From: DASVDK01 sp036562265 [NCBI: Thermodesulfobacteriota bacterium]
GTDB taxonomy: Bacteria > DASVDK01
Reading direction: 5' to 3'
DNA length: 10,874 nucleotides
NCBI GenBank assembly: GCA_036562265.1
Contig: DATCKS010000250.1
Span: 1 to 10,874, forward strand
In this document: positions 5,387 to 10,874 of the stretch, piece after piece
Numbering within the stretch: position 1 is the first letter of the stretch
Layout of the letters: each line of letters starts with the position of its first letter
Notes under the pieces: model-generated
Told to the model about the DNA's origin: nothing
What the model saw: only the letters and a program-made list of their open reading frames with translations
Database searches by the model: none
Program-made: the position numbers and the translations under genes

Positions 5387-6562
5387 ATGACGCCTCCGTT
5401 CGCCGACAGGATGCAGAACCTCGGAACCGAGACCGCCTTCGAGGTGCTCGTGAAGGCCAGGGCGCTCGAAGCCCAGGGCCGGCACGTCATCCACCTCGAG
5501 ATCGGCGAGCCCGACTTCCCGACGCCGCCGAACATCGTCGAGGCCGGCGTCCGGGCCCTGCGCGACGGCCTGACCAAGTACGGGCCGTCGGCCGGCCTGC
5601 CGGAGCTGCGCGAGGCGATCTGCGAGAACCTCTGGACGACGCGTCGCGTCAGGGCGACGCCCGACCAGGTGGTCGTCACGCCGGGCGCGAAGCCGATCAT
5701 CTTCTTCGGGATCCTCGCCACGGTGAACCCGGGCGACGAGGTGCTCCTGCCCGATCCGGGCTTCCCGATCTACGAGTCGGTCGTGCGCTTCGTCGGCGGG
5801 GTGCCGGTTTCCGTGCCGCTCCTCGAGTCGAACGGCTTCGCGCTCGACCTCGCGGCGCTCGAGCGGCTGGTCACGCCCCGCACGCGGCTCCTCATCTTCA
5901 ACAGCCCCGCCAACCCGACCGGCGGCGTGATCCCGCCGGCCGACATCGAGCGGATCGCCGAGTTCGCCCTCAGGCACGACCTCTGGGTCATGGCCGACGA
6001 GATCTACAGCCAGATCCTCTACGAGGGGACGCACGCCTCCATCGCCGCGCTCCCCGACCTCGCGGCGCGCACGATCCTGATCGACGGCTTCTCGAAGACC
6101 TACGCGATGACCGGGTGGCGGCTCGGCTACGGCGTCATGCCGGAGGCGCTCGCGGCGCACGTGACGCGCCTCGTGGTGAACTCGAACTCCTGCACCGCGG
6201 GCTTCGTGCAGGCGGCCGGCATCGAGGCGCTGCGGGGACCGCAGGACGCGTCGCGCGCCATGGTGGCCGAGTTCCGCAAGCGGCGCGATCTGATCGTCGC
6301 CCGCCTGAACGAGATCCCCGGCATACGCTGCACCCTCCCGCAGGGGGCCTTCTACGCCTTCCCCAACGTCTCCGCCCTGCCGGTCGACGCCCGGACCTTT
6401 GCCGACCGCCTCCTCGAGGAGCACGGCGTCGCGGCGCTCGCCGGGACCTGCTTCGGTGCGGGAGGGGACGGCTACCTGCGGCTCTCCTACGCCAACTCGA
6501 CCGAGAACCTCATGGCGGCGGCCGACCGCATCGCCGAGGCCGTTCACAGCCTCTCGGGGTGA
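5387..6562 (+). CDS. Pyridoxal phosphate-dependent aminotransferase, class I/II (AspC-like fold)
   Basis: The 391-aa protein is full length for fold-type I, subgroup I-gamma/Ib aminotransferases. Visible features are HLEIGEPDFPTP (36-47), YGPSAGLPELREAI (65-78), the substrate/phosphate region TPGAKPIIFFGIL (98-110), DPGFPIYE (123-130), NSPANPTGG (172-180, with the PLP-contacting Asn176), DEIYSQILYEG (204-214, Asp204 pairing with the pyridine nitrogen), DGFSKTYAMTGWRLGY (233-248, Schiff-base Lys237) and YLRLSYA (363-369, carboxylate-binding Arg365). It moves an amino group between an amino acid and a 2-oxoacid, probably with glutamate/2-oxoglutarate as one pair. Exact substrates cannot be read off; aspartate, alanine, aromatic or branched-chain acceptors are all possible. 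The ATG has GAGGAG at 5376-5381, five nt away. It follows pxpA, which makes use of glutamate released from 5-oxoproline a plausible context. Confidence 0.93.
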   Translation: MTPPFADRMQNLGTETAFEVLVKARALEAQGRHVIHLEIGEPDFPTPPNIVEAGVRALRDGLTKYGPSAGLPELREAICENLWTTRRVRATPDQVVVTPGAKPIIFFGILATVNPGDEVLLPDPGFPIYESVVRFVGGVPVSVPLLESNGFALDLAALERLVTPRTRLLIFNSPANPTGGVIPPADIERIAEFALRHDLWVMADEIYSQILYEGTHASIAALPDLAARTILIDGFSKTYAMTGWRLGYGVMPEALAAHVTRLVVNSNSCTAGFVQAAGIEALRGPQDASRAMVAEFRKRRDLIVARLNEIPGIRCTLPQGAFYAFPNVSALPVDARTFADRLLEEHGVAALAGTCFGAGGDGYLRLSYANSTENLMAAADRIAEAVHSLSG

Positions 6563-6567
6563 CCGGA

Positions 6568-6597
6568 GCCTGACGGGGTCAGGCCTTTCCATTTTCC
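6568..6597 (+). terminator. Rho-independent-type terminator built on an inverted copy of the 25-bp repeat
   Basis: GCCTGAC-GGG-GTCAGGC (6568-6584) forms a perfect 7-bp stem with a 3-nt loop, followed by the pyrimidine-rich CTTTCCATTTTCC. It starts six nt after the aminotransferase stop and lies 37 nt beyond the end of the convergent rpe gene. The right arm and the T-rich tail belong to the repeat copy; the left arm is next to it. Confidence 0.6.
6575..6597 (-). repeat. Inverted third copy of the interspersed repeat (23 bp)
   Basis: GGGGTCAGGCCTTTCCATTT plus TCC is the exact reverse complement of 23 of the 25 bases of the tandem units at 4325-4374. Together the copies flank the 2.2-kb segment holding pxpA and the aminotransferase in opposite orientation. 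No target-site duplication could be recognised. Confidence 0.9.
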
Positions 6598-6634
6598 GGG
6601 CGGGCGAACGTCGGGGCCCGACCCGCGCCGCGCC

Positions 6635-7321
6635 TCAGCCCACGGGCACCCGACCCTGGCGGGCGGACTCGGCGGCGCGGCGGATGGCGGAGATGGCGGC
6701 GGCGTAGTCGTTACTGCCGAAGACGGCGCTGCCGGCGACGAGGACGTCGGCCCCCGCGGCGGCCACCCGGCCGGCGTTGTCGGCCTTGACGCCGCCGTCG
6801 ACCGAGACGAGCGCCGAGAGGCCCTTCGCGTCGATCATCCGGCGAAGGGCGGCCACCTTCTCGAGCGCGCCCGGGATGAACGCCTGTCCCCCCCACCCCG
6901 GGTTCACGGACATCACGAGGACGAGGTCGAGGTCGGGCAGAATCGCCTCGAGCGTCGAGACCGGCGTGCCGGGATTGATGGCGACGCCGGCACGCGCCCC
7001 CTCCTCCTTGATGCTCTGCACCAGGCGGTGGACGTGCGCGGTGGCTTCAGCGTGGATGGTGACGTAGTCGGCCCCCGCCTTCACGAAGGCCGGGATCTGC
7101 CGCTCGGGTGCGTCGATCATGAGGTGCACGTCGAGCGGCAGGCGGGTCGCCTTCCTGGCGGCGGCCACGAGCGGGGGGCCGAAGGTGATGTTCGGGACGA
7201 AGTGGCCGTCCATCACGTCGAGGTGGAGCCAGTCGGCGCCGGCCTGCTCGGCGGCCCGGCACTCGTCGGCCACCCGGCCGAAATCGGCCGACAGGAGGGA
7301 GGGCGCGACCTTGACCGTCAC
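6635..7321 (-). CDS. rpe: Ribulose-phosphate 3-epimerase
   Basis: This 228-aa TIM-barrel enzyme interconverts D-ribulose 5-phosphate and D-xylulose 5-phosphate in the pentose phosphate and Calvin pathways. The family signature is complete: APSLLSADFG (6-15), WLHLDVMDGHFVPNITFGP (31-49, with metal/catalytic His33 and Asp35), DVHLMI (64-69, His66), IHAEA (89-93), INPGTP (115-120), MSVNPGWGGQAF (137-148), and SVDGGVK (173-179, Asp175). The start is a GTG at 7321-7319, seven nt after the transaldolase stop, without a strong ribosome binding site, so it is probably translated by reinitiation from the upstream gene. It is the last gene of a prk-transaldolase-rpe operon and is convergent with the aminotransferase. 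All catalytic residues I can identify are retained. Confidence 0.97.
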   Translation of the reverse strand: MTVKVAPSLLSADFGRVADECRAAEQAGADWLHLDVMDGHFVPNITFGPPLVAAARKATRLPLDVHLMIDAPERQIPAFVKAGADYVTIHAEATAHVHRLVQSIKEEGARAGVAINPGTPVSTLEAILPDLDLVLVMSVNPGWGGQAFIPGALEKVAALRRMIDAKGLSALVSVDGGVKADNAGRVAAAGADVLVAGSAVFGSNDYAAAISAIRRAAESARQGRVPVG

Positions 7322-7327
7322 GGGTCG

Positions 7328-8002
7328 CTAGCGGCCCACGGTCGCCGGCGCCTTGGCCTCGGCCGGGATCTTCTTCGCGTCCGCCATGAACCGCTCGAGA
7401 CCGCGGTCGGTCAGCGGGTGGTGCGCGATCTGCCGGATCACCGCGTACGGCACGGTGCAGATGTCGGCCCCGAGGAGGGCGGCCTCGACGATGTGGACCG
7501 GGTTTCGGACCGAGGCGACGAGCACCTCGGTGTCGAAGTCGTAGTTCCGGTAGATGCGGACGATCTTCTCGATCAGGTCCATCCCCGTCTCGGCGATGTC
7601 GTCGAGCCGACCGACGAAGGGGCTCACGAAGGTGGCGCCGGCCTTCGCGGCGAGGATGGCCTGTAGCGGCGAGAAGCAGAGGGTCACGTTGACCTTGATG
7701 CCGTCGTTCGCCAGCGTGCGGCAGGCTTCGAGGCCCGCCATGGTGAGCGGAACCTTCACCACGACCTGGTCGTGGATCCGGGCCAGGCTGCGACCCTCGG
7801 CGATCATGTCGGCCGCCTCGAGGGTGGTCACCTCGGCCGAGACCGGCCCCCGGACGACCTCGCAGATCTCGCGAAGCAGCGGGGCGAACTCGCGCCCCTC
7901 CTTGGCCACGAGCGTGGGGTTCGTGGTGACGCCGTCGATGAGGCCCTTGGACGCGACGTCGCGGATCTCGTCAAGATTGGCGCTGTCGATGAAGATCTTC
8001 AT
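7328..8002 (-). CDS. tal: Transaldolase, TalC/MipB small-subunit type
   Basis: This 224-aa enzyme of the short transaldolase/fructose-6-phosphate aldolase family has [10 protein letters not shown] (6-15), GVTTNPTL (24-31), VVVKVPLT (80-87, Schiff-base Lys83), [19 protein letters not shown] (105-123), [11 protein letters not shown] (125-135) and the C-terminal helix-rich tail ending TVGR. Two residues separate true transaldolases from fructose-6-phosphate aldolases: Glu57 (SAEV; Gln in FSA) and Phe129 (SPFVGR; Tyr in FSA). Both point to transaldolase, transferring a dihydroxyacetone unit between sugar phosphates. The ATG is at 8002-8000. AAGGAG (8019-8014) lies between it and the prk stop 21 nt upstream. 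Placement between prk and rpe suggests a role in regenerating pentose phosphates for carbon fixation, besides the ordinary pentose phosphate pathway. Confidence 0.95.
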   Translation of the reverse strand: MKIFIDSANLDEIRDVASKGLIDGVTTNPTLVAKEGREFAPLLREICEVVRGPVSAEVTTLEAADMIAEGRSLARIHDQVVVKVPLTMAGLEACRTLANDGIKVNVTLCFSPLQAILAAKAGATFVSPFVGRLDDIAETGMDLIEKIVRIYRNYDFDTEVLVASVRNPVHIVEAALLGADICTVPYAVIRQIAHHPLTDRGLERFMADAKKIPAEAKAPATVGR

Positions 8003-8023
8003 GAGAAGAGACGCTCCTTGGGG

Positions 8024-9061
8024 CTAGCTGCGCGCGGCGGCCGCCCTGAGCCCCGGCTCGGTCACGTCGGGACGCGACACCGCTTCGGCCCTGGCGCCAG
8101 GCGACATCTCCGCCGTCTCACCGCGCTGGCCCTCGACGATACGCCAGAGTAGCACGAGCTGGGCCAGGCCGAGCGAATGGCTCTGCGCCGGCGCGAGGCC
8201 GTCGTGGAACTGCCCGAGCTTCTCCACGGCGAGCTGCCCTCCGTCGCCGATGCGCTCCCAGATCCGCTCCTCCAGTTCCTGGGCGCGCGACCGCGGCATG
8301 TCGCCGCGGATCTCGATCACCGACACCGGCGTGCCGTCGTCGAGCCGGTCGTCGTGCTGCCAGAAGTCGCGTCGGGCCTCCGCCATGGGGCTCACCGTGG
8401 AGAGGTCGAGCGGCGGCACGTGGGCGCGCGCGAGGATGCGGACGTGCAGGTGCGCGTTGTCGCGCAGGTCGAACGGGTCGTGCGGCGGAAAGAAGTGCAC
8501 GATGATGTCGGCGTGCCGACGCTGCGGGAAGATGTACGCCTCCGCGTCCGGCTGCCGCGCGGCGATCTCGGCCACGACCTGCTCGGGGGTGTAACCGCGC
8601 TTCGCCACGTCGCGCGAGATCTTCCAGGCCCGCTTGAGGACCGGATGGGGGTCCAGGTAGATCTTGAGGTCGTAGAGGCGGCGCAGGTCGGCGGTGAAGA
8701 GCGGGTGCAGCCCCTGCACGAAGACGACCGCCTTCGGCACGACGGTGACCGGCCCCTTGATCGTGCCGTCGGAGTGATCGTAGACCGGCTTCTCGATCGG
8801 CTCCCCCGCCTTGAGCCGCCGCAGGTGGTCGGCCATGAGGTCGAGGTTGTTCGCGCGGGGGTCGAGCGCCGTGATCCCGAGCGCCCGGCGCTGCTTCCGG
8901 TCGAGGCTGTGGTAGTCGTCGGTGCAGATGTGGGTGACGCGATCCTCGCCGAGGAGCTTGGCGATGCCCGAGGCGAGCGTCGTCTTCCCGGTCCCGCTGT
9001 CGCCACAGACCGCGATCATGGTCCGCGGCCGGCTTCTCGGCTGCCTCCCGTCGGATTTCAA
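8024..9061 (-). CDS. prk: Phosphoribulokinase (type II, cyanobacterial/plant-like)
   Basis: It phosphorylates ribulose 5-phosphate to ribulose 1,5-bisphosphate with ATP, the step unique to the Calvin cycle. From a TTG start the product has 345 aa: P-loop GDSGTGKT (20-27), ICTDDYHSLDRKQRR (45-59, catalytic Asp/ribulose-phosphate binding), TALDPRANNLDLM (64-76), KPVYDHSDGTI (91-101), VQGLHPLF (115-122), and AYIFPQRRHADIIV. The TTG at 9061-9059 was chosen over the internal ATG at 9019 because AGGAG (9073-9069) lies 7 nt upstream, and starting at 9019 would clip the first beta strand; an upstream ATG at 9112 lacks such a site. Oddities: Gln116 stands where most PRKs have the Walker-B-like Glu, and the P-loop Cys of thioredoxin-regulated PRKs is Thr24, although Cys46 remains. 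The region after about 215 is an extra domain with a SHSLGLAQL segment. It could also be a uridine kinase-like paralogue, but the TALDPRANN block favours PRK. Confidence 0.87.
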   Translation of the reverse strand: MKSDGRQPRSRPRTMIAVCGDSGTGKTTLASGIAKLLGEDRVTHICTDDYHSLDRKQRRALGITALDPRANNLDLMADHLRRLKAGEPIEKPVYDHSDGTIKGPVTVVPKAVVFVQGLHPLFTADLRRLYDLKIYLDPHPVLKRAWKISRDVAKRGYTPEQVVAEIAARQPDAEAYIFPQRRHADIIVHFFPPHDPFDLRDNAHLHVRILARAHVPPLDLSTVSPMAEARRDFWQHDDRLDDGTPVSVIEIRGDMPRSRAQELEERIWERIGDGGQLAVEKLGQFHDGLAPAQSHSLGLAQLVLLWRIVEGQRGETAEMSPGARAEAVSRPDVTEPGLRAAAARS

Positions 9062-9086
9062 ACGCTGTCTCCTGATTGGCGAGCCA

Positions 9087-9100
9087 CGGGACGCATCCCG
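9087..9100. promoter_or_regulatory. Inverted repeat at the predicted prk transcription start
   Basis: CGGGA-CGCA-TCCCG has perfect 5-bp arms and spans the position expected for the prk transcription start (about 9096). An operator at this place would block initiation. No regulator gene of the CbbR type is visible in the window, so this is a structural observation only. Confidence 0.3.
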
Positions 9101-9102
9101 AC

Positions 9103-9131
9103 TTGATAGCATTCCGGCGCTACGGCCGCAA
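9103..9131 (-). promoter_or_regulatory. Candidate sigma-70-type promoter of the prk-tal-rpe operon
   Basis: On the minus strand TTGCGG (9131-9126), a 17-nt spacer and TATCAA (9108-9103) precede the TTG start of prk by about 40 nt, leaving a leader of roughly 35 nt. Matches to the consensus boxes are 3/6 and 4/6 with optimal spacing. Confidence 0.45.
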
Positions 9132-9392
9132 CACCTTTGCTCACGGCCATCTAGCCTTCCGAAACGGCATCAAACGGTGTTGCACTGCCGCCGCCGCCGG
9201 GCCGCGGGGGCGCGCGACGGGCAAGTTCCCGATTTCACACGCTCGGGCGCGCCTCCCGCGCCGCCGGGAGCCCTTCCCCCGTCGACACGTGGGGTGCGGG
9301 GAGCTGGTGAAAGATCCGTGCCATTCCGGTCCCGGCGGCCCGGTCGAGCCGCCGCGGAGGGCCGGAACGGGGAGGCCGCTCTCGCCGGCCGA
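9132..9392. other. Intergenic stretch between trxB and the prk promoter, no gene recognised
   Basis: With the prk promoter this completes a 331-bp gap. Open frames here have no family resemblance and no ribosome binding site. The only structure noticed is CGGCGG-N10-CCGCCG at 9333-9354, shortly after the trxB stop, a possible hairpin for the end of the trxB transcript, without a T-run. The section 9110-9190 is less GC-rich than the rest, as expected for a promoter-bearing region. Confidence 0.5.
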
Positions 9393-10358
9393 TCAGGTGC
9401 CGGAGGGGGCGTAGTAGCCGGCCGTGCCCTCGAGGTACCGCTCGGCGTCCATGGCGGCCATGCAGCCGGACCCGGCGGCCGTGATGGCCTGGCGGTACTC
9501 GTGGTCCTGGACGTCGCCGCAGGCGAAGACCCCCGGGACGCTCGTGCGGGTCCCGTGACGGGTCACGATGTAGCCGCGCTCGTCCATCTCGAGCTGGCCG
9601 ACGAAGAGCGCCGTGTTCGGCGTGTGCCCGATCGCGACGAAGAGCCCCGCCACGTCGAGGCGGCGGGTCGCGCCGGTCTTGACGTCGGCGATCGTGACGC
9701 CGGCAACCTGGCCGGCGTCGTTCGCGTGGATGTCGCGGACCACGACGTTCCAGATGAAGTCGATCTTCGGGTTGGCGAAGGCGCGCTCCTGCATGATCTT
9801 CGAGGCGCGCAGGCTGTCGCGCCGGTGGAGGACGGTCACCTTGCTGGCGAACTTGGTGAGGAAGAGCGCCTCCTCGAGGGCGCTGTCCCCGCCCCCGACG
9901 ACGGCCAGCGGCACGCCCTGGAAGAAGAAGCCGTCGCAGGTGGCGCAGGTGGACACCCCTTTGCCGAGGAGCTGCCGCTCGGCCGGGAGCCCCAGCATCT
10001 TGGCCGAGGCGCCCGTGGCGACGATGACCGCCTTCGCGAGGTAGACCTCGTCGCCCCGCATGACCTTGAAGGGGCGCTGCCTGAAGTCGACGGCCGTGAC
10101 GTCGTCGGTGATGAACTCGGTCCCGAAGCGACCGGCCTGCTCGCGCATGAGCGCCATGAGTTCGGGGCCCTGGACGCCCTTCGGGAACCCCGGGAAGTTC
10201 TCGACCTCGCTCGTCAGGGTGAGCTGGCCGCCGGCCTGCGCGCCCTCGAACATCAACGGCTTGAGGTTGGCCCGCCCAGCGTAGATGGCCGCCGTGAGGC
10301 CGGCCGGCCCAGACCCGATGATGATGACCTCGCGCACCGCGCCGTTCGTGCCCGTCAC
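9393..10358 (-). CDS. trxB: Thioredoxin-disulfide reductase (NADPH, low-molecular-weight type)
   Basis: This 321-aa cytosolic flavoprotein passes electrons from NADPH through FAD and a redox disulfide to thioredoxin. Motifs are [20 protein letters not shown] (11-30, FAD), [18 protein letters not shown] (42-59), ATGA (114-117), the redox-active CATCDG (Cys138, Cys141), [15 protein letters not shown] (NADPH fold), [10 protein letters not shown] (NADP phosphate binding), and [20 protein letters not shown] near the C-terminus (second FAD site). The GTG at 10358-10356 was chosen because GGGAAGGGAG ends 5 nt upstream and the protein then has the usual family length; an ATG at 10403 would add 15 unrelated residues. 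It is transcribed towards prk but lies 331 bp away, so it is probably a separate unit. It diverges from a Crp/Fnr-type gene, which could be its regulator. Confidence 0.96.
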   Translation of the reverse strand: MTGTNGAVREVIIIGSGPAGLTAAIYAGRANLKPLMFEGAQAGGQLTLTSEVENFPGFPKGVQGPELMALMREQAGRFGTEFITDDVTAVDFRQRPFKVMRGDEVYLAKAVIVATGASAKMLGLPAERQLLGKGVSTCATCDGFFFQGVPLAVVGGGDSALEEALFLTKFASKVTVLHRRDSLRASKIMQERAFANPKIDFIWNVVVRDIHANDAGQVAGVTIADVKTGATRRLDVAGLFVAIGHTPNTALFVGQLEMDERGYIVTRHGTRTSVPGVFACGDVQDHEYRQAITAAGSGCMAAMDAERYLEGTAGYYAPSGT

Positions 10359-10435
10359 CGTGACTCCCTTCCCATGCGTCGATCCCGCCGGGGCGGCCGG
10401 CATGCCGATGCTGCCCGGCGGCTCGCCCGGCCCTC

Positions 10436-10465
10436 CTTGTACCGCGCGGGCGCGAGCGCGCGCAA
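10436..10465 (-). promoter_or_regulatory. Weak candidate trxB promoter
   Basis: On the minus strand TTGCGC (10465-10460), an 18-nt spacer and TACAAG (10441-10436) lie about 80 nt before the chosen trxB start. Box matches are 3/6 and 4/6. A perfect AAGGAGG just downstream (10438-10432) is not followed by a start codon at usable distance. Confidence 0.28.
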
Positions 10466-10507
10466 CCGCTCGCCGCGACTTGCGTTCTCGGCAGGAGGTC
10501 GTTTATA

Positions 10508-10535
10508 GTGACCGCAAGGGCGGCGCCGATATAAT
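10508..10535 (+). promoter_or_regulatory. Promoter of the Crp/Fnr-type gene with perfect -10 box
   Basis: TATAAT at 10530-10535 is a perfect sigma-70 -10 hexamer, striking in DNA this GC-rich. GTGACC at 10508-10513 matches the -35 box at 4/6 with a 16-nt spacer. Transcription would begin near 10542, leaving a leader of about 31 nt before the ATG at 10573. Arms CTTGCG (10479-10484) and CGCAAG (10513-10518) bracket the -35 side and might be regulator half-sites. Confidence 0.6.
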
Positions 10536-10572
10536 ACGGTGCCACAGACGTCGGATCACGACGACCGCGACA

Positions 10573-10874
10573 ATGGCGCGCGCAGCCTCGGATCTCTACG
10601 AAACCGAATCAGCCTGGTACCTCCTCCGGGTTGACCTCATCGGCGCCTTCGGCGCCGACACGGTCAGCCGTGCGCCGGGCCTGCGGCAGTTCGAGCTCGC
10701 CAGGCGGGGCGACCTCCTCGGCCTCGAAGGGGACCCCGGCGAGGTCGCCTACATCGTCAAGAGCGGGCGGGTCAGCCTCATGCGCCTCACCGAGGACAAC
10801 CGGCGCACGCAGCTCGCGGTGCTGCCGGCCGGTGGCCCGTTCGGCGAGGCCGGCCTCCCCGGCAAGAGCGCCCC
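10573..10874 (+). CDS. Crp/Fnr-type cyclic-nucleotide-binding-domain protein, partial: 3' end beyond the window
   Basis: One hundred codons are visible. After about 38 residues of N-terminal helix region (MARAASDLYETESAWYLLRV...) comes the start of a cNMP-binding beta-roll: RRGDLLGLEGDPGEVAYIVK (44-63), SGRVSLMRLTEDNRR (64-78), LAVLPAGGPFGEAGL (81-95). The Gly spacing and the FGE of the phosphate-binding cassette match the family (general pattern GDxxxxEGDxxxxxYxVxSGxVxL...GxxFGE). The C-terminal helix-turn-helix expected in a Crp/Fnr regulator lies beyond the window, so a non-DNA-binding cNMP sensor cannot be excluded. No Fe-S cysteines occur in the visible part, which argues against a true Fnr oxygen sensor. 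It is divergent from trxB across 214 bp. The ATG lacks a clear Shine-Dalgarno site. Confidence 0.85.
   Translation, partial: MARAASDLYETESAWYLLRVDLIGAFGADTVSRAPGLRQFELARRGDLLGLEGDPGEVAYIVKSGRVSLMRLTEDNRRTQLAVLPAGGPFGEAGLPGKSA

Noticed and set aside
4079-6592. Long minus-strand open frame of 837 codons
   Set aside because: It is antisense to pxpA and the aminotransferase, both with full family motifs, and shows no family resemblance itself.
7328-8002. Fructose-6-phosphate aldolase (FSA) identity for the transaldolase-family gene
   Set aside because: Glu57 and Phe129 occupy the positions that are Gln and Tyr in FSA enzymes, so true transaldolase is the better call.
9076-9414. Possible 112-aa gene between prk and trxB
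   Set aside because: No ribosome binding site, Arg/Pro-rich, overlaps the prk promoter and the trxB end; no family resemblance.
8922-10508. Long plus-strand open frame of 528 codons across the prk-trxB region
   Set aside because: It is antisense to trxB and the start of prk; no recognisable domain and an anomalous composition.
9235-10545. Second long minus-strand frame overlapping trxB
   Set aside because: Offset reading frame of trxB without any motif; the frame with CATCDG and the FAD/NADPH motifs is the real one.

Overview
The window is very GC-rich (roughly 70%) bacterial chromosomal DNA, densely packed with short intergenic gaps, GTG/TTG starts and Shine-Dalgarno sites of the GGAG/AAGGAG type. 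No rRNA, tRNA, CRISPR array or transposase gene was seen. The gene content (5-oxoprolinase, a type II-like phosphoribulokinase, TalC-type transaldolase, low-molecular-weight thioredoxin reductase) and the extreme GC fit a soil or subsurface lineage such as Methylomirabilota/Rokubacteria or a deltaproteobacterium-like group. That placement is inference and is not decided by the sequence.

Layout. Positions 1-1192 (minus): the 3'-truncated-by-window gene cinA, preceded with a 4-nt overlap by a 63-aa orphan Mac (maltose acetyltransferase N-terminal) domain. Positions 1298-4127 (plus): a tight operon made of a 72-aa XdhC N-terminus-like protein, pxpB, pxpC and a DUF1989 (urea carboxylase-associated) protein. 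Positions 4128-4387: an intergenic stretch with a hairpin and two perfect tandem copies of a 25-bp repeat. Positions 4388-6562 (plus): pxpA and a class I/II aminotransferase. Positions 6563-6634: an inverted copy of the same repeat that forms a terminator-like hairpin between convergent genes. Positions 6635-9061 (minus): a compact prk - transaldolase - rpe operon (transcribed in that order). Positions 9393-10358 (minus): trxB. Positions 10573 to the edge (plus): the start of a Crp/Fnr-type cyclic-nucleotide-binding protein, divergent from trxB and preceded by a perfect TATAAT box.

How the genes fit together. PxpA+PxpBC would hydrolyse 5-oxoproline to glutamate with ATP, and the aminotransferase next to pxpA could use the glutamate. 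The pxpA part is separated from pxpBC and is flanked by inverted copies of a short interspersed repeat. The prk-tal-rpe operon groups the ribulose-5-phosphate-forming and ribulose-5-phosphate-using ends of the Calvin cycle with a transaldolase, which suggests autotrophic potential through a transaldolase-type Calvin cycle variant; RubisCO itself is not in the window. The most interesting oddities are the two orphan N-terminal-domain microgenes at the left, the degenerate C-terminal domain of CinA, the repeat pair around pxpA, and active-site changes in the phosphoribulokinase.
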